A stretch of DNA of 64,000 nucleotides from Eonycteris spelaea (Eukaryota > Chordata > Mammalia > Chiroptera > Pteropodidae): positions 1,488,001 to 1,552,000 of the forward strand of contig PUFA01000082.1 of the NCBI GenBank assembly GCA_003508835.1. The letters run 5' to 3'. The first letter of the stretch is position 1. The number at the start of each line of letters is the position of its first letter. The notes under the pieces were generated by a model. It was given only the letters and a program-made list of their open reading frames with translations. It ran no database searches and was not told the origin of the DNA. The position numbers were made by a program, and so were the translations under genes. Positions 36,386 through 48,345 of the stretch are shown here, one piece after another.

Positions 36386-36783
36386 TTTCATTCTCGTTGC
36401 TATATAGTATCCATTGTTTGCCTCAACAGTACTAGAGATATTTTGGTTATTAAATAAATCAGTCCTTAAAATTTAATAAATATATATTCATTAAACCTCA
36501 CTTTGAATTTGATAAACACACATCAAAAAATGTTACCAATATTGGTGGTCATACGCTTTTTCCTCCAGTGGCAGAATGTATACGATTTTATTGTATTTGT
36601 TTAGAAAAGAAATAGAAGTATAGAATTTAATTATAAAATATACTGGCATTAGTTACATTGATAGTCTATGGTTATTATAATAGCTTCTTCATTCAGTCCT
36701 TCATTTAATCAAAAAGTAATTAAGTACTTGGTGTGTCCTAGATGTAAAGGATAGATACAGTTGTAAAAAAGATATATAAGGCA

Positions 36784-36875
36784 CCTGTATCAGGGATGTG
36801 TTTAACTTCAAGTAACAGAACACCAGTGACCTGTATCAGGGATGTGTTTAACTTCAAGTAACAGAACACCAGTGA
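36784..36875 (+). repeat. Perfect 46-bp tandem duplication
   Basis: The 46-bp unit beginning cctgtatcagggatgtgttt occurs twice without a mismatch (36784-36829 and 36830-36875). The absence of divergence suggests a recent event or an assembly artefact. Confidence 0.97.
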
Positions 36876-36879
36876 AGAG

Positions 36880-37290
36880 TTGTTTAAACAGTAAAGAAAT
36901 TTAATTGTCTCATATAACAAGGAGCCTGGAGATGGCTCCATTATTGGGAGTACCCTGCTTCTGCTCCAAATAATGTCAGTTTTTCATTCCTGGTTCAATA
37001 CCTCATGGTCACAAGGTGGTGGCTGCTCCAAGGGTTACAGTCACAGCAGCAGCCCAAACCAGGAAAGGGAGGCTCCACTTGCCAGCAGAGAAAATAAGGG
37101 GAAAACTTCCTCCTGGCGTAACTCTTTATCTGGGAGAAAAATATTTCCCAGAATCTTCCCACAAGTCCATCCCTAGACTACTTGTCGGCAAAGAGAATGG
37201 AATAATAATTGACTTAAATCAGTGATTCTCAACTTTTAAAATCACCTGGGGTCTTTCTCACAGAATTCCAAGTAATTTATGTGGGCCAGC
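36880..37290. repeat. Unassigned old repeat plus MER5A fragment
   Basis: 'cctcatggtcacaaggtggt' then 'ggctgctccaagggttacag' belongs to a widely dispersed mammalian repeat that also occurs at 47230-47545; I cannot name it with confidence. 'gtgattctcaacttttaaaa' at about 37223 is a MER5A end. Confidence 0.5.
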
Positions 37291-37899
37291 TGAAGTGGAG
37301 CTTAGTTCCCTACTGTGAGTATGGGCTGCACTTAGTGACTTGCTTCCAAAGAATGGATTTGGGCGGGGTGAGAAAGTGAGCAGGGATGAAACCTGGAAAA
37401 TACTCTGCTGGCCAGGTGACCAGGGTGAACATCAGAGATGAGTCCTGTTGAGAGCGTGCACCCCTAATGATGTGATGAGAAGGGTACTTCACCTCTGAAG
37501 TTTTCTTCCTAAAAATAACCCGGGTCTTACCAGGAGAAAAGCATCAGAACAACACAAATTTAAGGGAGTTGTATAAAATATCTGGCCAGTACTCCTCAAA
37601 ACCACCGAAATCATGAAAAACAAGGCAAGACTGAAACACTGCCACGGGTCAGAAGAGACTGAGGAGACATGACCAAATGCGAAGCAGTAGCCCAGACAGG
37701 GTCTGGGGACGGAAAGGGACACCTGGTAAAATCTAAGAAAATCTGTATAAACTCTGCAGTTTAGTGATGTTGTTGTCTCTGCTTCTGTATATCCTTGAAA
37801 ATTTCCATTAAAAGTTTTTAAATGTGAATATTCTAGTATATAAAATGCCTGCATATGTTTCAGTAAAAAATAGCATAATGGTTAATAGCATAGATTTTG

Positions 37900-38095
37900 A
37901 TAACAATTTTGTTTGAATCTCAGTTTTACCATTGAATAGTTAGTTGGTGATTTAGAGCAAATTACTAAACCTTTCTAAATATTGGTTTCATTATTTGTAA
38001 AATGCAGATAATAACCATGATGGGGTGATTTTAAGGATAAAGTGTAACATGCATTGTTACAGTACATGGCTCATAATTAAGCACTTACAAATATA
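37900..38095 (-). repeat. MIR SINE, minus orientation
   Basis: 'gagcaaattactaaaccttt', 'tttcattatttgtaaaatgc', 'gggtgattttaaggataaag' and 'catggctcataattaagcac': reverse MIR order. Confidence 0.8.
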
Positions 38096-38619
38096 TTCTA
38101 TTTGGTGATGCTTTATCTCACCATCCCAAAATAATGTGTTATTCTCTCATATGACACTTCTATTTGGGAAGAACAAAATCAGCTTAACACATTACGTCTT
38201 CAAAAAAGCTTTTAAAATGTTAGTTCTAACACCGATCTTGAGATGCACACATTGCTAAGTGGCAAAGCCCTGTAGAAATGCACAAGAATACGCCTTAGGG
38301 ACGGGGGCCCTTTCCTGGGCTTTTCCTTCCTTGCAGACTCCAGGCAAACACCCCTTCTTAGGAATCCTCAGCACTCCTCAAACCTCCCAATTCCATGACC
38401 TCAATCTGATAAACAATGTGTTCCCCTTCCCCTCTCCCCCTTCCTCTCCTCATGAAGCCAGGAGCCTCAGATTCACCACGGTGGAAGCCTCTTGTCCAGA
38501 AAGCCACATTGTGGCGGCTGCTGCATCACAATCCATGATCCACTCCGAGAAGCACTGGCCCATACGGGAGGAAGTACCCTCCTCCAGTAGCCAGGCTTCT
38601 CTGGGGAGCCCTAGAGCCC

Positions 38620-38756
38620 TGATAAACCAAGTGCAGACTGGCAGCCTCAGCCTCACCTGGGAGCCCACTCCAAACCCACTGAGTCAGAATCACATTTTAA
38701 TGAGTTTCCCAGATGACGATTAATGCACATTAAAACTGGAGAACTGCCATGAAGAA
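38620..38756 (-). repeat. MER5A DNA transposon
   Basis: 'ggcagcctcagcctcacctg', 'actgagtcagaatcacattt' and 'gcacattaaaactggagaac'. An upstream open frame (38259-38723) partly overlaps it and is not a gene. Confidence 0.78.
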
Positions 38757-40310
38757 GCCGCTCTGGGACAAGGCAGAGGGTTTGAAAGCCGATTTGGGGA
38801 GCCACAGGAACAGCAGATGAAGGCATCAGATGAGGGTCTTCCCAGCACGTGTGTGGCTATTCATCGACCGAGTACCTTTCAAGCATGTGACCTGGAACTC
38901 CCTTCTGCTCCCACCTGAATTCCGGGGAGAAACCGGGGGGTTAAAGACGATGAGGGGCATGGTGTTACTGTGAGGAAGCTTTATAATGTCACCCAGTCCA
39001 GAAAGGGGGCAGGTATGTGTTTACCAAAGTAAAGCCCGGCTCATTACTTAACAATAAATAGGGTCTAAGTTGTATTAGTGAAAAATGCAAGTTCCGAGAT
39101 GTCGCACTTTACAGATGGAAAGCACTGCTGCCCTGTCCAGCGCTTTTGTGCAACTTAGAAAAAGGTGGCAGGTCCTCGGCTTCATTGCTGGTGGTGCCTT
39201 TGGTTGAAGAAAGAGGTGCCCTTCTTAAGGACTTCTGCCCACTCTCCTTGTTAGTGGGATGCCCTTGTGTCCAGCCGTAAGTGGTCACCTGGAACCTACA
39301 GTGAGGAAATAAATGACTTGTGACAGGACAACAGGGCAGCTGACTCCGGCCTGCCAGACCACTCGGGTTCCCTCAGGATATACCGGGCAGGTAAACCGCT
39401 TCATTTGCTAATCTTACACATTGTGACCAAATGTTATATCTAGAGCTGTTAGATATCCACTTATTTTTAAACATTAATTTTGTCCTTGTAAAAGCAACAT
39501 ATAACCAAAATACGAAAATAAAAATATTAACCACAACCTCACCACCCTCGCTCAACCCAAATTAGCCCCGTGTTGCATTCTCTGCAAACCTCTGGTGTGC
39601 TCCGCAGTTCGCGGACATCCCAGGCTGTGCATTTAGAGAAGATGGGCCACATCCTACAAACCGGTGTCCCAGCTGGCCATTAACGCCTGGGCCCCACCCG
39701 CCTCGTCCCCACACTTTCTCCCTGCAGTCGTCTTCCCGTTGTCCCTGCTCCTTCGGTTTAGTGATCTGTAAGTCAGTGCCGCGGGCTCCTGCCCCAGCTT
39801 GTGACAGCCCGCCTCCTGGTTGCCAACCTGCCTTCTCCCTCCCCCAAGCTCATCTTCAGGCATTTGGCCTGGAAAGCGTTCCCGCGTGGCTCAGTCCAGA
39901 ACCCAGCTCACCATGAGCTCTACTGTCACCAAATGGCGTAGTCTGGAACTGTTTCTTGACCCCAGAGGGGAGGATTTAGATTGTTTTCCTTGTGTATCTG
40001 TCACCAGACTTGACTGCTGTCTGCCTTGACCCTATGGTTTATTTAAGTCATTTCAGCTCGGCCTCAGAAAACCAGCAGTAGTCACAGCAAGGGCCCAAAC
40101 TTGACAGCCTGATGCTCTTATCTAAGATGGCACTGTGGTTTCTGACTTGCAGCTCGCCTTGAAGGACTTTCCTTTGGACTCGAGTTGCTCTGCCTGTCCC
40201 AGACAGTCCCAGAGACAGACCTGTTCTTAGCTAAGTCCTGGGGCAGCCTTCCGGGGGGCCGTCATACTTGGAGTGTGCATGCAGATGTGCGTGTCCAATG
40301 GTGTTAAAAT
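38757..40310. other. Intergenic, no gene recognised
   Basis: Mixed-composition sequence between GTF2H5 and TULP4. Nothing I can name with confidence. Confidence 0.4.
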
Positions 40311-40319
40311 AACAGTTCC

Positions 40320-40720
40320 CCTGTGGCCCAATAGTTCCTTAAACATCACAAGTTTTAATGACTCCCGTGTATCTCCATATCAGATCCTAATTTATGTAGC
40401 CATACCCCTATTGCTGGAATTTAGGTGACTTTCAGTATTTTGAGTAATAGAGTGATAACTTGTATAAAAAAGTGTTGGATTATTTCCTTAAGACATTTAG
40501 ACACAGAGTCACCGAGTTAAAGAATATCAGTATTTTTATGGCCTTTAGTTATATGCTTTTAAAATTGCTTTCCAAAATGATGTACCACCTGAGAGTGCCA
40601 CCAGCGAATGCCGAAGCACACCGCTTTCACAGTACACTTACCAGATGTCATTTCATCCTTCAACAAACAGGTGCTGTATTCAGGACGGTTAGGGGACATC
40701 AAAACAAAATTCTTGCCGCC
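40320..40720 (-). repeat. L1M fragment, antisense, then L2 fragment
   Basis: 'ggattatttccttaagacat', 'gcttttaaaattgctttcca' and 'gagagtgccaccagcgaatg' are old L1 reverse-strand phrases; 'caacaaacaggtgctgtatt' is L2-like. Confidence 0.5.
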
Positions 40721-40929
40721 ACTAAACTCAGATTCCAATACAGGAAAGAGATCGCATGATAAAAATAAGAAATATAGGGTACAAGAAATGTGTATTTGGC
40801 CATTCAGATGACCAAAGTATATTTCTCACGTGTGCGTGGTCTTCGTCCATGTTCTTGACTCACAGCTCCCCAAACCCTTGGAATTTCCTAAGTGTTAAGA
40901 GTTGTGGAGGTGTCTTGTTATGTGAACAA

Positions 40930-41138
40930 GGTTTTTATTTTTTTAATTTATTTTTTTATGGTGACATTGGTTAACGAGATCCAGTTTCAGCTGTACATTG
41001 TAACAGTAAGGCGCACATATATTTACATTGTGTGTTCACCTCCCATAGTTAGATGTCTTTCTGTCACCACATATTTGACCCCTTTGACCCCCATCTACCT
41101 CCCCATCCCCCTACCCTATTGTCCATGTCTATGAGTCT
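40930..41138 (-). repeat. L1 3' end, antisense, of a type common in bats
   Basis: Reversed poly(A) 'tttttatttttttaatttat' followed by 'ggtgacattggttaac', 'tgtgtgttcacctcccatag' and 'gtcaccacatatttgacccc'. I associate this 3' end with bat (and some other laurasiatherian) L1s; that association is from memory. Confidence 0.6.
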
Positions 41139-41815
41139 ATAGAATGCAGCTGGTTGCCAGGGGAACGGGCCATGTGACTGCAGAGCCCCACCCCAGACTT
41201 CTGGGGAAGGGAGAGGGGTGAGCTTGAATCTCCTGCCAGTGATTTCATCAAGCATGTCTGGTGTAGAGAAGCCTCCAGAAGAACCCAAGAGGGTGGGCTT
41301 TGGAGAGCTTTTGTGGTGAACACGTGGAGACGCGGGAGCCCGGCGCCTTTTCCTACGCACCTGACCCTGCGCATCCCTTCCACCTGGCTATTCTGAGTTG
41401 CACCTTTTTATAATAAACTGGTGGTCTTGTGAGTGACATGTTTTCTCCGCATTTTGTGAGCTGCTCCAGCAAATCCGTCGCACCCAAGGAGAGGGTCTGT
41501 GGGAACATCTGGATTTGTAGCCAGTCAGAAGTGCAGGTGGCAACCTGGACTTGTGGCTGGCATCTAAGTCCAAGGAGAGTTATTGGAACCCCCACTTTAT
41601 GATCAGCTGGTCAGAAGCCCAGGTCAGTCTGGGCTTGTGACTGACATTGAAGTGGGGGTGTGGAAGTGTGCTGTCTTGTAGGACTGAGTCCTCAGCCTGT
41701 GGGATCCAATGCCATCTCCAGGCAGAGTGTGTCAAAATTGAGTTTAATGCTTGGACACCCTGCTGGTATCTGAGAATTGCTTATCGGTGTGGGAACCCTC
41801 CCTCCACACATTGAA
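41139..41815 (+). repeat. LTR-like repeat with internal duplication
   Basis: Contains a promoter/polyadenylation-like 'tttttataataaactggtgg' at about 41405, 'tgtgagctgctccagcaaat', 'ggactgagtcctcagcctgt' and 'gacaccctgctggtatctga'. Two related segments (about 41512-41572 and 41598-41660) look like an internal tandem duplication. No viral coding sequence. Family not assigned. Confidence 0.5.
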
Positions 41816-41839
41816 ACTGGGTCTCAGGACACCTAAGAG

Positions 41840-42150
41840 AACATTAACCCACAGATTCTAAGCAGTTAGTACAACTCCAGGACAGATGCAAAGAAAAGCC
41901 ATATGTACACACGGTGCAGTCAAAATGCTGAAAAAAGAGGAAAATATTTAAAAGCAGAGGAAAAAAATACTCATTACATACATCATGAAAAACAGTGCAC
42001 TCCAGAAGACAACGGAAACATTTTTAAAATGTTGAAAGTGAAACAACAGTCAAGTTGGCTAATAAAAATATCCTTCAAAACTGAAGTCAAGAACATTTTC
42101 AGACAAACCTGTGTTACAAAGAAACCCAAACAACATCCTTCAGGCTGAAG
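41840..42150 (+). repeat. L1 3'-region fragment, sense
   Basis: 'aataaaaatatccttcaaaa' then 'agaacattttcagacaaacc' is a known L1 ORF2 3'-end phrase. Confidence 0.6.
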
Positions 42151-42154
42151 GCGA

Positions 42155-42620
42155 GTGACGGCAGGAGAGAGCCCAGGTCCGCCGGGGAGACCAAGGGGTG
42201 CCAGAGCAAGAGCGGATCCGTGCAAGCACATGAAAGACCTTAAAACAGACACTGTTGTCTTTTCATGTCCCCCCTTCCCCTCCTCTCCCTCCTCTCCTGG
42301 CACAGACACTTGGGCACTGGAGGGGGAGAGGGTTGGAGGGGGAGGGAGTGCCCCACAGTCTGCAGTGGCAGAAAGCCTCAGGGTCCCAGGAAGTGTCACT
42401 GCAGGGGGTAGGGTGTCGAACAGACACAGCAGTGGTGTGTCCTGGTGGCCGAGGATGTGGGAGAGAGACGAAAGGCTGTCATGCAGAGGCTTCGGTGGCA
42501 GAGGAAGCGGCAGCAGAGGGAGGGGTTGCAGAGGTGATGGGGGGGGTGTTGGAGAGCATGTTGGGAGATCGGCTACCCTGAACAAATACGTTAGCTGGTT
42601 GAGCAAATGAATATGCGGAG
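42155..42620. other. GC-rich, purine-rich segment of unknown origin
   Basis: Sharply bounded GC/G-rich sequence between two AT-rich L1 pieces. Repetitive 'gcagaggaagcggcagcaga'-type runs keep several frames open on both strands. No similarity I recognise. Confidence 0.45.
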
Positions 42621-42639
42621 GGTAATAGCCCGGTTCCTC

Positions 42640-44200
42640 ACTGTCCGAGAAGAGACCTACAAACATGGAAAAGGGGAGGGCTAGAAAGAACACAAGAATG
42701 TTGGCTAGAATTGGAAATATGATACGAACTCATAATATATAGTCTATGAAAGACCCAAACAGTCCTAGAAACAGTGATAAATGTGCACGTGCAAAAATTT
42801 CCTAGCTCTGTCTCCCGGAAGGGCATAGAAGCAATGCCAACCTCATAGCAAAAGCCCCAGATCTTGGTCTCTAAGTGCTACTCTTTACCAAAAAGAGTCA
42901 GAGTTTCTTGGAGAAACGGCTGATTCCAGAGCTGGAACAGAGAATGTATAAGACAAGGAAGGATACAGAAGATCTAATAACACGGTCAACCCATTTGATA
43001 TTTACTATACCCAACAAAAGCAGAATACACATTCTTTTCAAGTCTACATCAGCAGTCATTAAGACAGCACCTGCTGGCTCATGAAATGTCTCAATGAATT
43101 CCAAAGGATAGAAAAAAAACAACAAATTAGAAATATCAGGAATGAAGGGAGAATATAATCACAGAGCCTACAGACATTAAAAGCTTAATAAAGAAAATTA
43201 TAAGAAACTGCCAATTTGAAAACTTGGATGAAATACATAAATTCCTTGAAAAAAATAAGATTTATAAAAACCAACATGAGACAAAATTAAAAAGCCAAAC
43301 ATCCCTATATTGTTAAAGAAATTGAGTATTTAATAGAAAATCTTTCCATAAATAAAACTCCAGGCCCATCTGAAATTCCATCAAGCATTCAAGGAAGAAA
43401 TTATACTCCTTTACACAAACTCCGAGAAAATAGCAGTGGAGCGAACACTTCCCAACTCATTTTGTGAGGCCAACATAACACTGACACCAAACTTGGACAA
43501 ATATGAGGAAAATTATCGACTACAATCTCTCATGAAAACAGACACAATGATCCTTACAAAATATTACCCAATAGAGTCTAGCAATATACATGGAAATATA
43601 TATTTTTAAAATCAGCACTACAACAAGGATAATACATCATGACCAATTGAACAAGTTTATTTCATTGTTAAAAAAATCAATCAGTCTCTCACTATATTAA
43701 CAAAACAGGAGAAAAACCATATGATCAAATATATTCAAAAAAGGTATCTGACAAAATTTAATACTTATGCATAATCAAATCCACAAACTAGGAAAATATG
43801 GGAACTTAATCTGATAAGTGCATCTGTTGAAGTAACTATAATTAATATATAAACAGCAAAAGGATAAATGCTTCCCCTCTAAAATTGGGAATGAGGCAAG
43901 AATATCCACTTTTACTATTTTTAATCATTATTTAAGCAAGTCCTAGCCAGTAGAATGTCAAGAAGAATAAACAGGCGTGCAATGTGTAAAGGAAGAAGTA
44001 CAACTGTTGAATTCACAGACATGAGTGTGTGTGCTAAAAACCTTATAAAATCTAAAAAAAGACTATAGTTGAATTTAGCAAAGGCATAGGATATTAGATC
44101 AATAAACAAAAATCAATTTTTCTGTACTAGCGATGAAAAACTGAAAAATGAAATTTTAGAAATACCATTTAAAATAGCATCAAAGTAACAAATACATAGG
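42640..44200 (+). repeat. L1 ORF2-derived sequence, sense, decayed
   Basis: 'ggcccatctgaaattccatc', 'tttacacaaactccgagaaa', 'tgaggccaacataacactga', 'ccttacaaaatattacccaa' and 'aaggcataggatattagatc' are successive L1 ORF2 phrases. Many stops; no intact reverse transcriptase. Confidence 0.82.
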
Positions 44201-44210
44201 AAATGGATCC

Positions 44211-44360
44211 ACACGTGTCTCAGTTTCCTCACCCTAAGTGAAGATCGTAGCAGTCCCTCCCTCAGATAGTTGTTGTTAGGGTTAAATGGATAGTTAATTT
44301 AAACACTTAGAATACTTCCAGGGAGGTCAAGTGTCCTGTGTAAATATTAACCCAAATCAC
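44211..44360 (-). repeat. MIR SINE, minus orientation
   Basis: 'cgtgtctcagtttcctcacc', 'gttgttgttagggttaaatg' and 'aacacttagaatacttccag'. Confidence 0.8.
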
Positions 44361-45164
44361 ACTGTGCACATCAGTCATAAGGTAAATGGAAGATGTAATA
44401 CGGATTTTCAAAAATTTGCGCTTAATGTGAAATCTCTTCCTCTGCCAGAGAGGGAATCTGTGACTTATTGAATATGTGACACTATGTTAACACATCTGTT
44501 AAAATTTTGAATCTTGACCCAGAGGTTTGATATCATGGCACTGAGTGAGTTCTTCCAGTAGGGGGAGCTCTGACCAAGAGTTTGAAAAGGGCAAAGCCCC
44601 TGCCTCCGCGTAGGGGGTCCAGACCTTCGGTAACCTGGAGTTTAGTCCTTCCTTCCTCTGCTCCCTGTGCTGTGTTCGTGAAATACAACGCTGAGAAGCA
44701 GTGTATTGGAATGAACTTCCCTGAGAAGCGGTATATTGTAATAAATTAACTTGACTTAGAATTCAGACTTAATTTTTACCAGTGAAATTTTGCATTTTCC
44801 TTGTATTGGCAAGAAAAAAAAGTAATTTTCTACTTATAAACATTCACATTTGGGGATTACAAAGACTATATATATATATATTTTTTTTCCTTCTTTTGAG
44901 AACACTGTATACAAAGGCTTTCTTGGCCTCAGATGTCAAATTTACTCTTATGGTTCCACACTTCCTTTACTATTAACAAGAAGGAAAAGCTCACACACAG
45001 ACTCTGGAGAGCTGGGGCTTCACAAGCTGGAGGCATTTTTGTTGTTGTGTTTTCATTTTTATTAAATTCAAAATATTTGTCCTATATATTTTTTCACTTG
45101 TTCTTAAACTACATAGTCTTTAGAAGTGCAATGTTTTTGGTTTGGGATTTTGGGGGTTTTTTTT

Positions 45165-45300
45165 GAGGTACATTTGACAATGAAGAATTGTATATATTTT
45201 AGGTATACAATTTGATTGATATACACTGTGAAATAATCACATTTGAGCCAATTAACGTACCCATCTCTTCAGATAGTTACCACTCAGCAAAAGCCATTGT
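45165..45300 (-). repeat. Old L1 3' end, antisense
   Basis: T-run, then 'gaggtacatttgacaatgaa', 'atatacactgtgaaataatc' and 'gagccaattaacgtacccat'. Confidence 0.6.
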
Positions 45301-46390
45301 AAATAAGTTTAATCACAGGGAAAAGATAAGAGTGTTTTATACTAAAATTTATATTTTCCCAACCAACCTCAATATCCTAATATGTAGACTGCATATGTAG
45401 CTTTGTTCCCAGACTTCATTGTGTGGTACCAGCATTATGGGTTTTCACATGGTTGTCGTTTATCTCATAGTTGCCCTGGAAGACCTTGATTTCAAATCAA
45501 GTCAACTGAAGGAGACATGTCTCACTAATTTCAGGTTGCTAGGCAACTAGTCTACTTCTCCATAGCATCTCTTCTATCATTCGGGAGATGTGAGAAAGTT
45601 AGCAGAAAATATGTACCATTTAAGACATTTTTAATAAAATCATTTTTAGGAAAACTATTCAACCTGTGGACATTGTGTTGTCTTATTTCTCTAAGCCAAC
45701 TTCCTGTTCCATCTTTCAGTCTTATGTAGACAAATAAAATTAATATTTAGAATTCTTCTTTAGAGAAATGAATGAATGTCAATATATCTTTTCTCATCCT
45801 CTGAAAATTTTCAAATAAAATCTGTTTTTCTTAAAACCTGTATCAAAACCAAATATTTTTCATAATGTCATACCAATTGATATTCACTGTTATCACTGTA
45901 TGTGGTTAGGTTTGCAAGCCCAGAACTCCAGAAGCTGATGATTTCCTGTAAGGTATCTTGCCTGTAATATATATATCCTTAATTTACAATGATTACTTGG
46001 GTACATGATATGAAAACCATTTAGAAATGTGGATTTTTCCTCTCATATAGTTTTACTTCTTAAGGTTACAATTTAAATCCTAAAGACAGTACTCATTATT
46101 AAAATTACTAAGTATAGAATCCTTAACTTCATTAATCACTTTATTTAAAAGATCAGAGAATAGCAAGACAAAACTAGTCCAATCACCTTTCCAAGCTGAA
46201 CCTTCTCTATCATATCTCACATACCTGCCAACTAGCTACCCAATATATTTATTCTTAAATACTTTGTTATTCCTTTACTTAAAAATATCCAGAAGTAATT
46301 AGTTAATGTGAACCCTTTCCACAAATGTTTAGTGTTACTTTTATTCCAAACTATTACAGCTTTCACATGAATACCTAATTTATTTATCTA
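45301..46390. other. Intergenic, AT-rich, nothing recognised
   Basis: No gene or repeat that I can name. Confidence 0.4.
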
Positions 46391-46399
46391 TCATCCATC

Positions 46400-46525
46400 C
46401 ATTCATCCATTGATTTATTTATTCACTCATTCAATGTCATTACACATTTAATCATTATTTGCCACTGTTCTAGGCACTAGAGATGAGAATGTAATCAATA
46501 GTAAACATGAGATTTGTTCTTTTTT
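46400..46525 (-). repeat. L2 3' end, minus orientation
   Basis: 'ttattcactcattcaatgtc' followed by 'ccactgttctaggcactaga' and 'gatgagaatgtaatcaatag'. Confidence 0.65.
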
Positions 46526-46639
46526 CTCTTAAGGTCAAAAATTTTTCAGATGCCTTACTTAGAGCTCTCAACACTTCAAGATGTTAACATTAGCTGCAGG
46601 TTTTTAGAGGCTTCGCAGAATAAAATGGATTTTGCACTC

Positions 46640-47000
46640 CATTAGCAGTCACACGTAGGTATTTCTTGTTGGTGGTCGGCTCTCCATCATAAATGATTCA
46701 GAAATCCAGGCGCTTTCCATCTTGTGGCTTTGTTCTCTTGGGCCTTGAGTTTTTTGCATCTTGCCGCCAGCCAGAGGAAGAGGTAGCATGGGGAAGCACA
46801 CCATTTCTGAACTGCCTTGGCCAGAAGTGACATGCATTGCTTCTCATTACATTCCACTGGCAACCATCAGTCATGTGGCCTTGCCAGGAGCAAGGGTGGG
46901 GGGTGGGGTCGGGTTGGTGTTGGGGGGCACTAGGAAATGTCATTCCTGGCTAGGCCCAGACTTCCTAGCTGCAACTCTTATCGTATGGAAAGGCTTTTGA
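46640..47000. repeat. Old interspersed repeat, family unassigned
   Basis: 'ctcattacattccactggca' and 'agtcatgtggccttgccagg' are typical of a dispersed mammalian element. Confidence 0.4.
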
Positions 47001-47229
47001 TGGACAAGTAGCCACCTCTGCTACAATATCCCAAACCTGCATAATTTTGAGTAAGTTTACTTCAGTGTAGGTAAATCATTGCTGGGACTCATCTCGTCTG
47101 TAGTCTGATACTTAAATCCCTAAGTCTTTCAGAGATTTTCTTCCTCTGTCTAGTTTTTTATATTAACAAAAATTATTGAGCATATCCAACAAGTGATTCC
47201 CTTTGGAGCAATGCTTAAGTATATGGATA

Positions 47230-47545
47230 TGACTTGGTATTTGTATCCGTTAGTCCTATTGGTGAACATCTGGGGAAATTTTTCAGCCAGTAGGAGGAAA
47301 CCCAACCTGAAATTGCTCAAGCAAGAAAGGGATTTATCATCTCAGAGAACAAGAAGTTCCAAAATAGGGAAAATGCATAAAATACATACCAGGGTTGGGT
47401 CTTCAGCGGGTCAAAGTGGCCTCCCAGGCCAGTTGTCTTGTCCCCACTATCCTTCCTGTGTGGGCTGGCTCCTGTCTGGTCACAAGGTGGCAGCAGCAGC
47501 CCCAGCCACCTCAGCCTCACTCTGGAGCAGCCCTCAGACTTTCTC
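47230..47545. repeat. Old interspersed repeat, same type as 36880-37200
   Basis: Shares the 'ggctcctgtctggtcacaag' and 'gtggcagcagcagccccagc' style core with the element near 37010-37060. Confidence 0.45.
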
Positions 47546-47559
47546 GAGACGTCTTCCCT

Positions 47560-48020
47560 TCACTCTCTTAAAAATTAAGGACCCAATGCCCCAAAGAGCT
47601 TTTAAAACAATAGTGTAGGTTATGCCTATTGATATTTACTGTTTTATAACTTAAAACTGAGAAAATTTAAAAATGTTAATAATTCATTTATAATAATAGA
47701 CCTTTATGGGTTAACATAAATCACACATCTTTATGAACAACCACGTTTTCCAAAATAAAACATTCTAGTGAGAAGAGTAGCATCGTTTTACATTTTTTAT
47801 ACATCTCTGTAAATGTCTGGCTTGCTACAGAAGACGTGGGCTCTCACGTCTGCTTCTGAATTCAGTCTGCTGTGGTATCGCACGTCACGTAACCTCTGCA
47901 AAAGACCAGAGTCATTCAATCAGATTCATTCATCAGAATCATTCATGAGAGAATGACAGTGAAAGATGCAAATGACATCTTAGTATTATTATTAAAACAG
48001 ACCTCAAAGATCCCTTGAAA
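47560..48020 (+). repeat. hAT-type DNA transposon remnant
   Basis: 'ccccaaagagcttttaaaac', 'ttatgcctattgatatttac', 'gagaagagtagcatcgtttt' and 'catcttagtattattattaa' recall a Charlie-group element; name not assigned. Confidence 0.6.
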
Positions 48021-48164
48021 AGGGGATCCTTGTATTTCCTCGTAAGAGCCAAGAAGCTGTTTCTAGAACCCTTCACCAGAGATGACCCTCATGTTCATCT
48101 GACCAGAACGAGATCACTTGAGTATTTCTAAGGAAAGAGCAGAACTGGCAGGATTGGCTTCTAC

Positions 48165-48345
48165 CAACAATTCTTTCATATGCTTCGGAACCACCTGTAG
48201 AGTGTCTTAAAACAGATTTCTCAGCCCTCAACACCAGGGGCTCTGATTCAGGAAGTTTGGGGTGGAGCCTGAGAACGTGCCTTTCTGGCAACTTCCAGAT
48301 GCTGCTGCTGCTGTGAGAACCACGGCTCAGACCAGTCAGGGGTGG
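48165..48345 (+). repeat. MER5A DNA transposon, nearly full
   Basis: 'cggaaccacctgtagagtgt', 'ctctgattcaggaagtttgg', 'ggtggagcctgagaacgtgc' and 'gctgctgtgagaaccacggc'. Confidence 0.88.

Larger units (their letters stand above)
35300..36460 (+). other. GTF2H5: GTF2H5 3' UTR (end unresolved)
   Basis: Starts after the stop codon. Holds an A20 tract at 35482-35501, ATTAAA at 35543-35548, an antisense L1 fragment (about 35720-36060), a Tigger2 remnant, and AATAAA at 36453-36458. Which signal is used cannot be seen from sequence alone. Confidence 0.5.

Noticed and set aside
41983..42693. 236-codon minus-strand open frame with Pro/Leu-rich stretches
   Set aside because: Covers L1 remnant and the G-rich block; low complexity, no start context or known similarity.
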